A stretch of 64,000 nt of DNA, taken from assembly GCA_020160755.1 (NCBI GenBank), contig JAIUPN010000001.1, forward strand, positions 558,001 through 622,000. The letters run 5' to 3'. Below, piece after piece: positions 1 through 9,085 of the stretch. A program made the translations under genes and the position numbers. Every line of letters starts with the position of its first letter. The stretch's first letter is position 1. Below the pieces are notes generated by a model. That model did no database searches. It was not told where the DNA came from and saw only the letters and a program-made list of their open reading frames with translations. The DNA comes from Pseudomonadota bacterium. GTDB taxonomy: Bacteria > Pseudomonadota > Alphaproteobacteria > Sphingomonadales > Sphingomonadaceae.

Positions 1-480
1 CGACAGGTCGCTGTAATCCATCGCCCCGCTCTTGTGCGCGATGCTGCCGGTGATGACGATGCGGTCGTCGACATGGGGATGGATCAGCCCGGTGAGCGCG
101 AAGGTTCCGAGGTGATTGACCCCGAATTGCAGCTCATAGCCCTGTTTCGTCAGCGTCCGCGGCGGGATCATCACCCCGGCGTTGTTTACCAGCACATCGA
201 TCCGCGGCCCCGCCAGCACCGTCTTCGCGGCATCCCTGACCTGATCGAGGTCGGCGAGGTCGAGCGGCTGGAACGACAATTCGGCTTTCGGGATATCGAG
301 CCGGATGCGGTTCATCGCCGCCTCGGCCCTGTCCTCGTCGCGGCAGGCGAGGATCACGTGCGCGCCGCGCGCGGCAAGGACCCTCGAGGCTTCAAACCCG
401 ATTCCGGCATTGGCACCGGTGACAAGAAAACGCCGCCCCGTTTGCGCGCCGACGTCGTCGGCCGAAAATCCTCTGCTCAT
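1..480 (-). CDS. SDR family oxidoreductase (3' end outside window)
   Basis: The reading frame starts at the ATG at 480 and runs off the window start, giving the first 160 residues. The N-terminus holds the Rossmann dinucleotide motif TGANAGIG (about residues 21-28), a following CRDEDR stretch typical of NADP-binding SDRs, and the NNAG motif. These place it in the short-chain dehydrogenase/reductase superfamily, closest in layout to the retinol-dehydrogenase/WW-oxidoreductase-like group. The catalytic Tyr-x-x-x-Lys lies beyond the window, so activity and substrate cannot be judged. It is the last gene of a minus-strand run; rnhB ends 37 bases upstream of its start. Confidence 0.85.
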   Translation of the reverse strand, partial: MSRGFSADDVGAQTGRRFLVTGANAGIGFEASRVLAARGAHVILACRDEDRAEAAMNRIRLDIPKAELSFQPLDLADLDQVRDAAKTVLAGPRIDVLVNNAGVMIPPRTLTKQGYELQFGVNHLGTFALTGLIHPHVDDRIVITGSIAHKSGAMDYSDLS

Positions 481-517
481 CGCCTGTTCCCCTCTTAGGC
501 TTTTAGGCTGCGGGCGG

Positions 518-1081
518 TCAGACCAGTTGCAATTGTGCGACCGGGGCAAAGCTGGTCCGATGGTGCGGCGTAGGGCCATGCTGGCGCAGCGCCGCGAGAT
601 GCTGCGCCGTACCATAGCCCATGTTGGTTTCCCAACCAAAACCCGGAAAATCGCGCGCGGCGGCGACCATGAAGCGGTCTCGGTGCTCCTTGGCGATGAT
701 GCTCGCCGCGGAAATGCAGGGGTGCAGCGCGTCGCCGCCGACGATGGCGCGCGCACTGTAGCGCCAGCGCGGCAGGCGGTTGCCGTCGACCAGTATCTCG
801 GCGGGCTCGAAGCCGAGCGCTTCGACCGCGCGCGTCATCGCAAGGAGGGTCGCCTGCAAGATGTTGATGCGGTCGATTTCCTCGACGCTCGCCTCGCCCA
901 CGCCCCAGCGGCAGCGTGCCTTGATCTGCGCTTCGAGTTCGGCGCGGCGTTTTGCCGTGAGTTTCTTGCTGTCGTCGAGGCCTGCGATACCGCCCTCGCA
1001 GAGCAGCACCGCCGCAGCAACCACTGGTCCCGCCAGCGGGCCGCGGCCAGCTTCGTCGACGCCGACGATCATATGCGCCAT
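518..1081 (-). CDS. rnhB: Ribonuclease HII
   Basis: A 187-residue protein, normal size for RNase HII, which cleaves the RNA strand of RNA-DNA hybrids and single misincorporated ribonucleotides. The N-terminal signature [14 protein letters not shown] supplies the catalytic Asp-Glu pair at residues 9-10. Downstream motifs LDDSKKLT and [10 protein letters not shown] supply further family residues. The frame is open to 1228, but the start chosen is the ATG at 1081 ([12 protein letters not shown]), because upstream residues have no family similarity. That start overlaps the 3' end of the thiD fusion gene by 13 bases, which suggests translational coupling. Confidence 0.93.
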   Translation of the reverse strand: MAHMIVGVDEAGRGPLAGPVVAAAVLLCEGGIAGLDDSKKLTAKRRAELEAQIKARCRWGVGEASVEEIDRINILQATLLAMTRAVEALGFEPAEILVDGNRLPRWRYSARAIVGGDALHPCISAASIIAKEHRDRFMVAAARDFPGFGWETNMGYGTAQHLAALRQHGPTPHHRTSFAPVAQLQLV

Positions 1082-2211
1082 GGCGGATAGCGGCGATATT
1101 CGGCCGCCTGATAGAGGCACAGGCGATTGCCCGCCGGATCGGCCAGCCGCGCCTCGCGCCAGCCCCATTCCTCGTCCTTCGGCATCTGGTCGAAGCGCAC
1201 GCCGCGGCGCGCGAGATAGGCGACCCACGCGTCGAGCGCGCCGCTTTCCAGATAGGCGGTCGCGCCGCCCGGTTGGCCTTCGCCCACATGGATCGACAGG
1301 GTGGCGCCATTGGCGGCCTCGAAGCGCGCATACCCATTGCCGGGGCTATCAACGATCTGCTTCAAACCCATTTGTTTGTAGAAAGCCACCGACACGGCAT
1401 AGTCGTTCGCAGGCAGCGTGATCTGGTTGAGCGCCGGGCCGGTGAACAGCCCGTCGTTGCGAACGAACTGCTGCCCCATCGGGCCATGCCCCTGCCCCAG
1501 TCCCGGCGCGTCGAGCAGCGACAGCCGCACGAAATCGCGCGCACGCGCGATCGCGGGTTCGAGCGGCATTCCCTGCGCCAAACCGCAAGCGATCGCACTC
1601 GCAAGCGTACAGCCCGTGCCATGGCTGTGCGGCGTATCGATCCGCGGCGCCTCCCAGCGCGCGACCTCGCCCTCGCCCGTTTCGAGCAGCCGGTCGGTCA
1701 CCGTGTCGCCCTCCGCATGGCCTCCCTTGACGAGCAGCGAGCAACCGTGCGCGAGCACCGCATCCTCGCCGCCGAGCGCTTCGAGTTCGGGCAGGTTCGG
1801 CGTCGCAACCATCGCGCGGTCGAGCAGCGCGCGGAACGCGTCGATCGTCGCCGCATCGGCGAGCACCGACCCGCTGGTGGCAATCATCACCGGGTCGAAC
1901 ACCAGCGCAGCCTGCGCGAGATCGGGCTGCGACAGGCGCTCCGCGACCGCCGCAGCGGTTTCGGCGCTGCCGATCATGCCGATCTTGACCGCATCGACGC
2001 CGATGTCCGACGCGACGCTGTCGATCTGCGCGAGCACCATCGCAGTCGGAACCGGATGGACGCCCTGCACCCCCAGCGTGTTCTGCGCGGTGATCGCGGT
2101 GATCGCGGTCATCGCATGGCCGCCGAGCATCGTGACCGCCTTGATGTCGGCCTGAATGCCCGCGCCGCCGCCGCTATCCGAGCCGGCGACAATCAGGACG
2201 CATGCGGTCAC
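1069..2211 (-). CDS. thiD: ThiD (HMP/HMP-P kinase) fused to a C-terminal VOC/glyoxalase-like domain
   Basis: A 380-residue protein with two parts. Residues 1-250 are a hydroxymethylpyrimidine / phosphomethylpyrimidine kinase of thiamine biosynthesis. It has the N-terminal [16 protein letters not shown] substrate loop, the VFDPVM strand and the [12 protein letters not shown] anion-hole/ATP motif near 196-206. Residues 258-372 look like a VOC (glyoxalase/bleomycin-resistance) fold: the beginning is [20 protein letters not shown] and the end is [18 protein letters not shown]. ThiD alone is usually about 260-270 residues, so the extra domain is an addition rather than a start error. The reading frame is uninterrupted between the two. 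DUF1272 lies immediately upstream with a 4-base overlap and rnhB downstream with a 13-base overlap. The role of the VOC part is unknown. Confidence 0.88.
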   Translation of the reverse strand: MTACVLIVAGSDSGGGAGIQADIKAVTMLGGHAMTAITAITAQNTLGVQGVHPVPTAMVLAQIDSVASDIGVDAVKIGMIGSAETAAAVAERLSQPDLAQAALVFDPVMIATSGSVLADAATIDAFRALLDRAMVATPNLPELEALGGEDAVLAHGCSLLVKGGHAEGDTVTDRLLETGEGEVARWEAPRIDTPHSHGTGCTLASAIACGLAQGMPLEPAIARARDFVRLSLLDAPGLGQGHGPMGQQFVRNDGLFTGPALNQITLPANDYAVSVAFYKQMGLKQIVDSPGNGYARFEAANGATLSIHVGEGQPGGATAYLESGALDAWVAYLARRGVRFDQMPKDEEWGWREARLADPAGNRLCLYQAAEYRRYPPWRI

Positions 2212-2432
2212 GCCTTATGCTTTCGCTCCGTCGATGCCGGGAACTTCGCCAGCGCAGCGCCCTCGCGGAGCGGCCGGTCGAGCAGGTCGCCGCCGCAATT
2301 GGGGCAAATCTCGTCGAGCTTGTCGGCGCAGTTCGCGCAGAAAGTGCATTCGAACGAGCAGATGAAGGCGCCGTGAAGATTGGCGGGCAGGTCGCGTCCG
2401 CATTTTTCACAATCGGGTCGCATTTCAAGCAT
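2208..2432 (-). CDS. DUF1272 domain protein (small zinc-ribbon-like)
   Basis: A 74-residue cytoplasmic protein rich in cysteine pairs: CEKC near residue 8, CSFECTFCANC near 25-35, and CPNCGG near 44. The spacing and the phrase ICSFECTFC match the DUF1272 family (COG3813), thought to bind zinc; no function is established. Its stop overlaps the start of the thiD fusion by 4 bases, so the two are probably co-translated. Start ATG at 2432. Confidence 0.85.
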   Translation of the reverse strand: MLEMRPDCEKCGRDLPANLHGAFICSFECTFCANCADKLDEICPNCGGDLLDRPLREGAALAKFPASTERKHKA

Positions 2433-2466
2433 GGTAAGTCTCTTTCAGTTCTAAAAAATCAAATGG

Positions 2467-3804
2467 TTATGCGGCCGCGGCACGGACCGCGTCGCAAATC
2501 ATGTCGACGACCTGCTCGACCTGTCCGGCATCGTCGCCCTCGGCCATCACGCGGATCAGCGGCTCGGTTCCCGATGGGCGGATGACGAGGCGGCCGCGCC
2601 CGTTGAGCGCCGCTTCACCCTCGGCGATCGCCGCGATGACCTGCTTGTCCTCGAGCGGTTTGCCGCCGGCGAAGCGCACATTCTTCAAAAGCTGCGGCAC
2701 CGGGTCGAACTGGTGCAGCAATTCGCTCGCGGGCTTGCCCGCTGCGACGAGTTCGGCGAGCACCTGCAAGGCCGCGAGCGTGCCGTCGCCGGTCGTCGCA
2801 TGGTCCGACAGGATCATATGCCCCGACTGTTCGCCGCCGACGTTGAAGCCGCCTTCCTTCATCCGTTCGAGGACGTAGCGGTCGCCGACCTTTGTGCGTT
2901 CGAGCCGCAGCCCTTCGCCTTCGAGGAAGCGTTCGAGGCCGAGGTTCGACATCACCGTCGCGACGACGCCGCCGCCCTTCAGCCGCCCCTGCCGCGCCCA
3001 GCTTGCACCGATCAGCCCCATGATCTGATCGCCATCGATGATCGCACCCTTTTCGTCGACGACGATCAGCCGGTCGGCGTCGCCGTCGAGTGCGATCCCG
3101 ATGTCGGCGCCGCTCGCCACGACGGTTTCCTGAAGCAGCCCGGGCGCCGTCGATCCACATTTGTCGTTGATGTTGATCCCGTTCGGCGTGACGCCGATCG
3201 CGACGACATCGGCGCCAAGTTCCCAGAACACTGTCGGCGCGCTGTTATACGCCGCGCCATTGGCGCAATCGAGCACGATGCGCAGCCCGTCAAGGCGCAC
3301 CGATTCGGGCAGGCTCTGCTTCACCGCGTGAATATAGCGGCCGCGCGCGTCGTCGATCCGCTTGGCGCGGCCGATATGCGCCGCATCGGCGAGCTTCGGC
3401 TCGACGGTCAGCAGATGCTCGATCTGCGCCTCGTCCTCGTCGGACAATTTATATCCGTCGGGGCCGAACAATTTGATGCCATTGTCGTGAAACGGGTTGT
3501 GGCTCGCCGACAGCATGACGCCGAGGTCGGCGCGCATCGAGCGCGTCAGCATCGCGATCGCCGGGGTCGGCATCGGGCCGACCTGGACGACATCCATGCC
3601 AACGCTGGTAAAGCCCGCGACGAGAGCGTTTTCGAGCATATAGCCCGACAATCGCGTATCCTTGCCGATCACGACGCGGTGCTTATGGTCGCCGCGCAGG
3701 AAATGCGCGCCCGCCGCCATACCGACGCGCATCGCGACTTCCGCCGTCATCGGGACCTGATTGGTCAGGCCGCGAATCCCGTCGGTTCCGAAAAACTTGC
3801 GCAT
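2467..3804 (-). CDS. glmM: Phosphoglucosamine mutase
   Basis: A 445-residue enzyme that converts glucosamine-6-phosphate to glucosamine-1-phosphate on the way to UDP-GlcNAc, for peptidoglycan and LPS. Seen directly: N-terminal [11 protein letters not shown], phosphoserine loop SASHNP with the catalytic Ser at residue 101, magnesium loop DGDADR, sugar-binding GEQSGH and the C-terminal phosphate-binding [12 protein letters not shown]. All four alpha-phosphohexomutase domains are present at normal length. The frame extends upstream to 3891, but the start chosen is the ATG at 3804, which gives the conserved family N-terminus. It heads the minus-strand run toward DUF1272 and thiD and is divergent from the symporter. 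Confidence 0.96.
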   Translation of the reverse strand: MRKFFGTDGIRGLTNQVPMTAEVAMRVGMAAGAHFLRGDHKHRVVIGKDTRLSGYMLENALVAGFTSVGMDVVQVGPMPTPAIAMLTRSMRADLGVMLSASHNPFHDNGIKLFGPDGYKLSDEDEAQIEHLLTVEPKLADAAHIGRAKRIDDARGRYIHAVKQSLPESVRLDGLRIVLDCANGAAYNSAPTVFWELGADVVAIGVTPNGININDKCGSTAPGLLQETVVASGADIGIALDGDADRLIVVDEKGAIIDGDQIMGLIGASWARQGRLKGGGVVATVMSNLGLERFLEGEGLRLERTKVGDRYVLERMKEGGFNVGGEQSGHMILSDHATTGDGTLAALQVLAELVAAGKPASELLHQFDPVPQLLKNVRFAGGKPLEDKQVIAAIAEGEAALNGRGRLVIRPSGTEPLIRVMAEGDDAGQVEQVVDMICDAVRAAAA

Positions 3805-3980
3805 GACACCTCTGCTACCTAAGCCGACGGCCAGACAAATGCCTGCCCCGGCGTCCACGGGATGGCCTCCGCGGAGCATTTCCCGGCCCAAAAACCGGTT
3901 CCCGTTTCTTCCGGGAGGTGCTCTAAGTCACCCTCTTTTGCTTGGCAAGCAGGCCATAAAAAACGCCGGGAGAATCCACT

Positions 3981-5234
3981 TTGAAATCTGCTTGGTTCAT
4001 CCTTTCGGCGCTGGTCGCCGGCATGTTGCTCGGGATCGGCGTCGAGATGATCTCGGTCGAGTGGGGCACGGCATCGCTTCCCTATGTCGAATGGATCGGG
4101 CTGCTCTGGCTCAACGCGCTCAAGATGACGATCATCCCGCTGATCGTCGCGCTCCTCGTAACCGGCATCACCGCCACCGCCGATGCCGCGCGGGCGGGCA
4201 AGCTGGCGGGCCGCGCGGTTGCGATCTTCATCGGCGCCAATATCCTCGCCGGGTTGATGACCCTGATCGTGCTGCCGCTTCTGCTCCGGACCTTCCCGAT
4301 GTCCGCCGCCGCCGCGGAAGGGTTGCGTCACGGCCTGGGGGGCTTGACCGAAGCCGTGCCCTCGCCGACCTTCACCGATTTCATCCTCGGCCTCATCCCG
4401 ACCAATCCGATTGCCGCGGCGGCCGATACGTCGATTCTGCCGCTGATCGTCTTCACCACCATTTTCGCCTTTGCGATCAGCCGCATCGGAAATGCCGAGC
4501 GCGCCACCCTGTCGGGCTTCTTCAAGGCGCTGGGCGATGCGATGCTCGTCGTCATCGGCTGGGTGCTCGCACTCGCGCCGCTGGGCGTTTTTGCGCTCGG
4601 CTATGCGCTCGCGATCAAGGCCGGCGTCGCGGCCTTCGGCGGCCTCGTCCATTATGTGCTCATGCTCTCGGCGATCGGCGCCTGCACGATCCTCCTCGGC
4701 TTGTTGCTCGCGGTGTTCGTCGTCGGCGTGCCCTTGCCACGCTTTGTGCGCGCGATGATTCCGACCTTCGCGGTGGCAATCAGCACGCAGAGCTCGCTCG
4801 CCAGCCTGCCCGCGATGCTGAAATCGTCGGAAGAACTGGGCGTCGATCCGAAAAAGGCCGACATCGTCCTGCCGCTGGCGGTCGCGCTGTTCCGTTTCAC
4901 CAGCCCGGCGATGAACCTCGCAGTCGTCGTCTATGTTGCCTGGCTGTTCGGCGTCGAACTGACACCGTGGGAAATGGCCGTGGGCCTCGGGGTCGCGCTC
5001 GCCGCGGCGCTCTCTTCGGTCAGCCTGCCCGGCTCGATCAGCTTCGTGACCTCGATCGCACCGATCGCGATCTCGATGGGCGTTCCCGTGGCGCCATTGG
5101 GGCTGCTCGTTGCGGTCGAGACATTTCCCGACATTTTCCGTACACTCGGCAACGTCGTCGGCGACGTCGCAGCGACGAAATATGCCGCCGATGGTGTCGA
5201 AGACGATGTTCCCCTCGAAGGAGAAACCCCATGA
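3981..5234 (+). CDS. Dicarboxylate/amino acid:cation symporter (DAACS family)
   Basis: A 417-residue inner-membrane protein with about eight hydrophobic segments, normal for the GltP/DctA/GltPh family, which takes up dicarboxylates or acidic amino acids with Na+ or H+. The C-terminal FRTLGNVVGDVAATK corresponds to the conserved TM8 motif. The TM7 motif, usually NMDGT, reads TSPAMNLAVV here, so substrate or ion coupling may differ. Initiation is probably at TTG 3981, with a GGGAG ribosome site 8 bases upstream. The stop overlaps the aldo/keto reductase start by 4 bases (ATGA), indicating an operon. Confidence 0.85.
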   Translation: MKSAWFILSALVAGMLLGIGVEMISVEWGTASLPYVEWIGLLWLNALKMTIIPLIVALLVTGITATADAARAGKLAGRAVAIFIGANILAGLMTLIVLPLLLRTFPMSAAAAEGLRHGLGGLTEAVPSPTFTDFILGLIPTNPIAAAADTSILPLIVFTTIFAFAISRIGNAERATLSGFFKALGDAMLVVIGWVLALAPLGVFALGYALAIKAGVAAFGGLVHYVLMLSAIGACTILLGLLLAVFVVGVPLPRFVRAMIPTFAVAISTQSSLASLPAMLKSSEELGVDPKKADIVLPLAVALFRFTSPAMNLAVVVYVAWLFGVELTPWEMAVGLGVALAAALSSVSLPGSISFVTSIAPIAISMGVPVAPLGLLVAVETFPDIFRTLGNVVGDVAATKYAADGVEDDVPLEGETP

Positions 5235-6226
5235 AATATCGCAAGCTCGGCCACGGTCTCGAAGTCTCGGCGATCGGTATCGGCTGCATGCCGATGATCA
5301 AGGGCGGCAACATCCTCTATGGCGAGGCCGCCGACCTCGATGAATCGACGCGCGCGATCCACCGCGCGATCGACCTGGGCGTCACCTTCTTCGACACCGC
5401 GCAAATCTATGGCCCGTTCAGCAACGAGGAACTGCTGGGCGAGGCGATCCGGGGCAAGCGCGACGGGCTCGTCATCGCGACCAAATTCGGCTTCAAATTC
5501 GAGGGCAGCCAGATCGTCGGCGTCGATGGCTCGCCCGCGAACGCGCGCGCGGCGTGCGAAGGCTCGCTCCAACGGCTCGGCATCGACACGATCGACCTTT
5601 TCTACCAGCACCGCGTCGACCCCTCGGTGCCGATCGAGGAGACCGTCGGCGGGATGATGGAGCTGGTGAAGGAGGGCAAGGTTCGCCACATCGCGCTCTC
5701 CGAAGCCGGCCCCGAAACGATCCGCCGCGCCGCGAAGGCCGCGCCGATCACCGCGCTGCAAAGCGAATATTCGATCTGGGAACGCGATATAGAGGACGAG
5801 ATCCTCGGCGCGTGCCGCGAGAACGGGATCGGCTTCGTTCCCTATTCGCCGCTCGGCCGCGGCTTCCTCGCGGGCGCGGTGCGCAGCCGCGACGAGCTTC
5901 CCGAGAATGACTGGCGCCGCAACGACCCGCGCTATTCGGACGAGAACTTCCCCGCCAATCTCGCGATCGTCGATGCGATCGGCGCGGTCGCCGACAGGCA
6001 TGGCGTATCAAAAGCGCAGGTCGCGCTGGCGTGGCTGCTCGCGCAGGGTGATGATATCGTCCCGATCCCCGGCACCAAGCGCCGCGCGACGATGGAGGAC
6101 AGCGTCGCCGCGGCCGACGTCACGCTGACCGCCGACGACCTCGCTGCGATCGAGGCCGCCGCGCCGAAGGGCGGGACGAGCGGACCGCGTTATGGCGAGA
6201 TGGGGATGCGGATGGTGCGGTTGTAA
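5231..6226 (+). CDS. Aldo/keto reductase
   Basis: A 331-residue NADPH-dependent carbonyl reductase of the AKR superfamily, in the YajO/Tas-like group. The catalytic tetrad is visible: Asp55 and Tyr60 in FFDTAQIYG, Lys85 in VIATKFGF and His127 in LFYQHRVD. The C-terminal cofactor site VPIPGTKRRATMEDSV is also present. The frame continues far upstream, but the start is set at ATG 5231, which overlaps the symporter stop by 4 bases and gives the usual MKYRKLG N-terminus. Substrate unknown; the link to the symporter may mean metabolism of the imported compound. Confidence 0.93.
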   Translation: MKYRKLGHGLEVSAIGIGCMPMIKGGNILYGEAADLDESTRAIHRAIDLGVTFFDTAQIYGPFSNEELLGEAIRGKRDGLVIATKFGFKFEGSQIVGVDGSPANARAACEGSLQRLGIDTIDLFYQHRVDPSVPIEETVGGMMELVKEGKVRHIALSEAGPETIRRAAKAAPITALQSEYSIWERDIEDEILGACRENGIGFVPYSPLGRGFLAGAVRSRDELPENDWRRNDPRYSDENFPANLAIVDAIGAVADRHGVSKAQVALAWLLAQGDDIVPIPGTKRRATMEDSVAAADVTLTADDLAAIEAAAPKGGTSGPRYGEMGMRMVRL

Positions 6227-6266
6227 GGACGACCGGTTTCGACCGGAAGCGGACCTTCCCATAGCC

Positions 6267-6337
6267 GTCACCCCGGACTTGATCCGGGGTCCACGACGAC
6301 GGTGCGGCTATGGATCCCGGATCAAGTCCGGGATGAC
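6267..6337. repeat. Two inverted copies of a 27-base palindromic intergenic element
   Basis: Copy one (6267-6293, plus strand) and copy two (6311-6337, minus strand) share the core CCCGGACTTGATCCGGG and agree at 25 of 27 positions. The two differences are at paired positions of the internal stem (C-G in one copy, U-A in the other), so the hairpin is preserved. They lie between the convergent aldo/keto reductase and DUF1003 genes, and could together form a large stem that acts as a transcription stop. Similar palindromes are common between genes of alphaproteobacteria. Confidence 0.8.
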
Positions 6338-6389
6338 GAAAGTGAGTGAGCGAAAGACGGCTCCCCACCCCAAAGCGGACAGCCCGTCG

Positions 6390-6926
6390 CTACCCTTTCG
6401 CCTCCATTCGCGCGCACAGCGTGTCGACCTTCTCAGCCAGCTCGGCAATCCGCATCTGGTCGAGCTTCTCGTGCAGCCGCATGATTTCCAGTTCGGCACG
6501 CAGATTGATCTCGTAATCGACGCTCGCGGTCAGCCGGTCCTTCGCGGCCTGCCGGTTCTGGCTCATCATGATGATCGGCGCCTGCACCGCGGCGAGCGTC
6601 GAGAGCATCAGGTTGAGGAAGATGAAGGGATAAGGGTCGAACGCCAGCCCGAAGCGCTGCAACACTTCCGAATTGAGCAGCATCCAGCCGAACAGGATCA
6701 GCGCAAAGACGATGATAAAGCCCCACGAGCCGCCGACAGCCGCGACCTTGTCGGCGAGCCGGTCGCCCGTGCTCGCTTGCGCATCCTCGATATCGGCGGC
6801 GTCGCGGCTGCTCGGCGCGCGCTGCGCGATCGACTCCACGACCCGCGATTCCTCGACGTCGAGCTCGTCGAACGCGCGCCCGAGCAGCCGCAGCGACAGG
6901 TCGTTGAGGTGCGTGCTTGCGTTCAT
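6390..6926 (-). CDS. DUF1003 domain membrane protein
   Basis: A 178-residue protein with two closely spaced membrane segments (around residues 62-80 and 96-120) joined by the phrase NSEVLQRFGLAFDPYPFIFLNL, followed by a charged helical tail with coiled-coil character. The sequence APIIMMSQNRQAAKDR is characteristic of the DUF1003 family, whose function is unknown. The start is placed at ATG 6926; the frame is open to 7073, but that part overlaps the NnrU coding sequence. It lies 7 bases downstream of the NnrU gene and is probably co-transcribed. Confidence 0.85.
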   Translation of the reverse strand: MNASTHLNDLSLRLLGRAFDELDVEESRVVESIAQRAPSSRDAADIEDAQASTGDRLADKVAAVGGSWGFIIVFALILFGWMLLNSEVLQRFGLAFDPYPFIFLNLMLSTLAAVQAPIIMMSQNRQAAKDRLTASVDYEINLRAELEIMRLHEKLDQMRIAELAEKVDTLCARMEAKG

Positions 6927-6933
6927 GCCGATC

Positions 6934-7650
6934 CTATCCCACCCAGCGCCAGATACCCGCGACCATATAGCCCAGCGCGCCATGCGCCCAGGTCGCGACA
7001 AGCCATAGCATAATCCCGCCGAACAAGGCATGCGGCCGCGGGATCGTATCGCCCCAAGGCGCGCCGCCGCCAACCTGCCGCGCGAACGGGACGAAGCTGG
7101 TCCGCCCCGCCCAGCCGCGCCAGCTATCGCCCATCAGCCGCGCCTTCTTCACATCCTGCCCCGCCGACCCGACGAGCGCGAGGAAGATGATCGTGGCGGA
7201 CAGGATGATCTGCGCCGCGGTCGGCATCACGACGACATGCGCGACCGCCCACAGGGTGAAGCCCCACATCATCGGGTGCCGTGTGATCGCAAAGACCCCG
7301 CGTGGGACGGCAGCCGCATCCCTCGCCGCGTTCGGCGCGGGCAGCGCCGGATTGCCGATCAGCGATCCCATGAACAATATGCTCGCGAACAGCACGAGTA
7401 GCGATGCGACGATCCAAAGGCCGTCGCCGACCACCCAGTAGGGCGGTTCGGGCGGCATCCCGCGCCACGCCTGCACGACCATGATGAAGGTCGCGATAGC
7501 AACGACCGAATAGACGATCTGGAATCCTCGCTCGCCCAGTCGTCCGGCAAGCCCGTCACGGAGCGGGTGCGAAAGCGCGAGGTGCGAGCCCACGAACAGG
7601 ACACAGGTGGTGATCAAAAGCGATATCGGTTGCACGGCCAATCCCCTCAT
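6934..7650 (-). CDS. NnrU family membrane protein
   Basis: A 238-residue polytopic inner-membrane protein with about six hydrophobic segments. The motif FAITRHPMMWGFTLWAVAH is the signature of the NnrU/isoprenylcysteine-methyltransferase-like fold; GSHLALSHPLRD near the N-terminus is also typical. NnrU was named for a link to nitrite/nitric oxide reduction, but most homologues, like this one, have no denitrification neighbours and no proven function. The start chosen is ATG 7650; a GTG five codons further in (7635) is an alternative. Confidence 0.85.
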   Translation of the reverse strand: MRGLAVQPISLLITTCVLFVGSHLALSHPLRDGLAGRLGERGFQIVYSVVAIATFIMVVQAWRGMPPEPPYWVVGDGLWIVASLLVLFASILFMGSLIGNPALPAPNAARDAAAVPRGVFAITRHPMMWGFTLWAVAHVVVMPTAAQIILSATIIFLALVGSAGQDVKKARLMGDSWRGWAGRTSFVPFARQVGGGAPWGDTIPRPHALFGGIMLWLVATWAHGALGYMVAGIWRWVG

Positions 7651-7783
7651 CGAGCGAATTTCCCGCCGCCGACCGCCCCGATGGCGGACGACTCGCGGCA
7701 TCGTGCCGGCACCATCCGCTACAAAGGTAACAGTGTCAACATGGGCAGCAAAGCGGGCGGGCGCCGAAGCGCCCGCCCGATCC

Positions 7784-9085
7784 TTAGCGGTCGTAAGCCT
7801 TGGGCAAAGCGCCTTCCTGCGGCGTTGCATAACGATCGCGCAAGCGGTCCTGCCGCGTCGTCAGCGACTGCGCCTTGCCGTCGATCCAGATCGAGGTCGG
7901 GCGGCTGCCGAGTTCGAGCGGATCATTATCCCAGATCACGACATCGCCGGCACGGCCCGGACGCAGCGAACCGATGCTGCCCTCCATGCCGACCGCGCGC
8001 GCGGGAACACTGCTGATCGACGCGAAGGCCTGATCCCATGTCATCCCGCTGGCGCCCGGCACGCGCGTCAGCCCGACGAGGTTACCGGCATATTGCGTCG
8101 CATAGCCCATCTTGTGCGCGTCATCGTCGTCGAACACGCCGACCGACACATCGACGCCCGCGGCCTTGAGCCGTCCGGCGTTCGACTGCGTCGCGCCGAG
8201 CTGTTCGAAGCTCGACGGCAGATCGGTGAGCGGCGAGACGAGTACCGGCACCTTCGCCGCTGCGATCTCGCGCGCGACCAGCCAGCCTTCGGTTACCCCG
8301 ACGAGCACGAGCTTCAGTGCGGGGAAGTCCTGCCGCAGCTTCAGCACATTGACGATGTCGGCGGCGCGGTCGACGCGCACGAACAGCGGCGTCGTGCCGT
8401 CGATCACGCGCACCAGCGCATCGGCGTCGGCGCGCTGGATCATCGCGTCATTGCCCCATTCGGCGAGCGTCGCGGGGTTGCGGGCGTAGCTGCGCGCAGC
8501 GAGCAATTGTTCGCGGAAGAGCAGGAAGGTCGCCGCGCGGCTGCCCCCCGCCTTCGCCGATCCATCCTCGCCAAACGCAACATATTGCAGCGCGCGCGGG
8601 CGCGTCACCATGTCCATGTCATCGGCCAGATCGACGACCGCGCCCTGTCCGGCGAACAGATTGCTGCTGCTCTGCGGCGCGACGATCGCGCGCGTCACGC
8701 CCGACGCGCGGTTGACGGCGACCGGCGATCCCATCGGGTTCAGCGCTGGCGCGATATCGAGCCCCGCCGAAAAGCGCGAACGGGCTGCCGAACGGTCGTT
8801 GGTGCCGGTGACGGCGTCGACCTCGGTCAGCCCGACGCGGCTGAACGCCGCGACGATGCCCGGCGTCACATAACGCCCCTGAGCATCGACGCGCTCGACG
8901 CCCGCGGGCACCGCAACGCCGGCGCCTGCCGCAACGACCTTGCCACCGCGTACAACGACAGTACCGCCGTCGATGGGCGCGCTGCCGTCGCCGATGACGA
9001 GCTTCGCATTGACGATCGCGACATCCTGCGCAGCGGCGGGCACTGCAATGATGGCTGCGGCGGAAAGAAGGAGTACGCGGATCAT
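7784..9085 (-). CDS. Amidohydrolase-like protein lacking the HxH metal motif (probable periplasmic pseudo-enzyme)
   Basis: A 433-residue protein with a signal peptide (cleavage after about residue 19, AAAQ). The amidohydrolase frame is recognisable from AIVNAKLVIGDGSAPIDGGTVVVRGGKV at the start and GSLRPGRAGDVVIWDNDPLE near the end. Where active members have PGxIDxHxH, this protein reads TPGIVAAFSRVG, and no other HxH or metal-binding histidine pair is evident. It overlaps the intact amidohydrolase upstream by 4 bases. The likely reading is a catalytically dead partner subunit or a divergent enzyme. Such pairs of adjacent secreted amidohydrolases occur in other genomes. Confidence 0.8.
   Translation of the reverse strand: MIRVLLLSAAAIIAVPAAAQDVAIVNAKLVIGDGSAPIDGGTVVVRGGKVVAAGAGVAVPAGVERVDAQGRYVTPGIVAAFSRVGLTEVDAVTGTNDRSAARSRFSAGLDIAPALNPMGSPVAVNRASGVTRAIVAPQSSSNLFAGQGAVVDLADDMDMVTRPRALQYVAFGEDGSAKAGGSRAATFLLFREQLLAARSYARNPATLAEWGNDAMIQRADADALVRVIDGTTPLFVRVDRAADIVNVLKLRQDFPALKLVLVGVTEGWLVAREIAAAKVPVLVSPLTDLPSSFEQLGATQSNAGRLKAAGVDVSVGVFDDDDAHKMGYATQYAGNLVGLTRVPGASGMTWDQAFASISSVPARAVGMEGSIGSLRPGRAGDVVIWDNDPLELGSRPTSIWIDGKAQSLTTRQDRLRDRYATPQEGALPKAYDR

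Noticed and set aside
1082..1228. N-terminal extension of RNase HII
   Set aside because: The extra residues lie inside the thiD-VOC coding sequence and have no family similarity; ATG 1081 gives the standard N-terminus.
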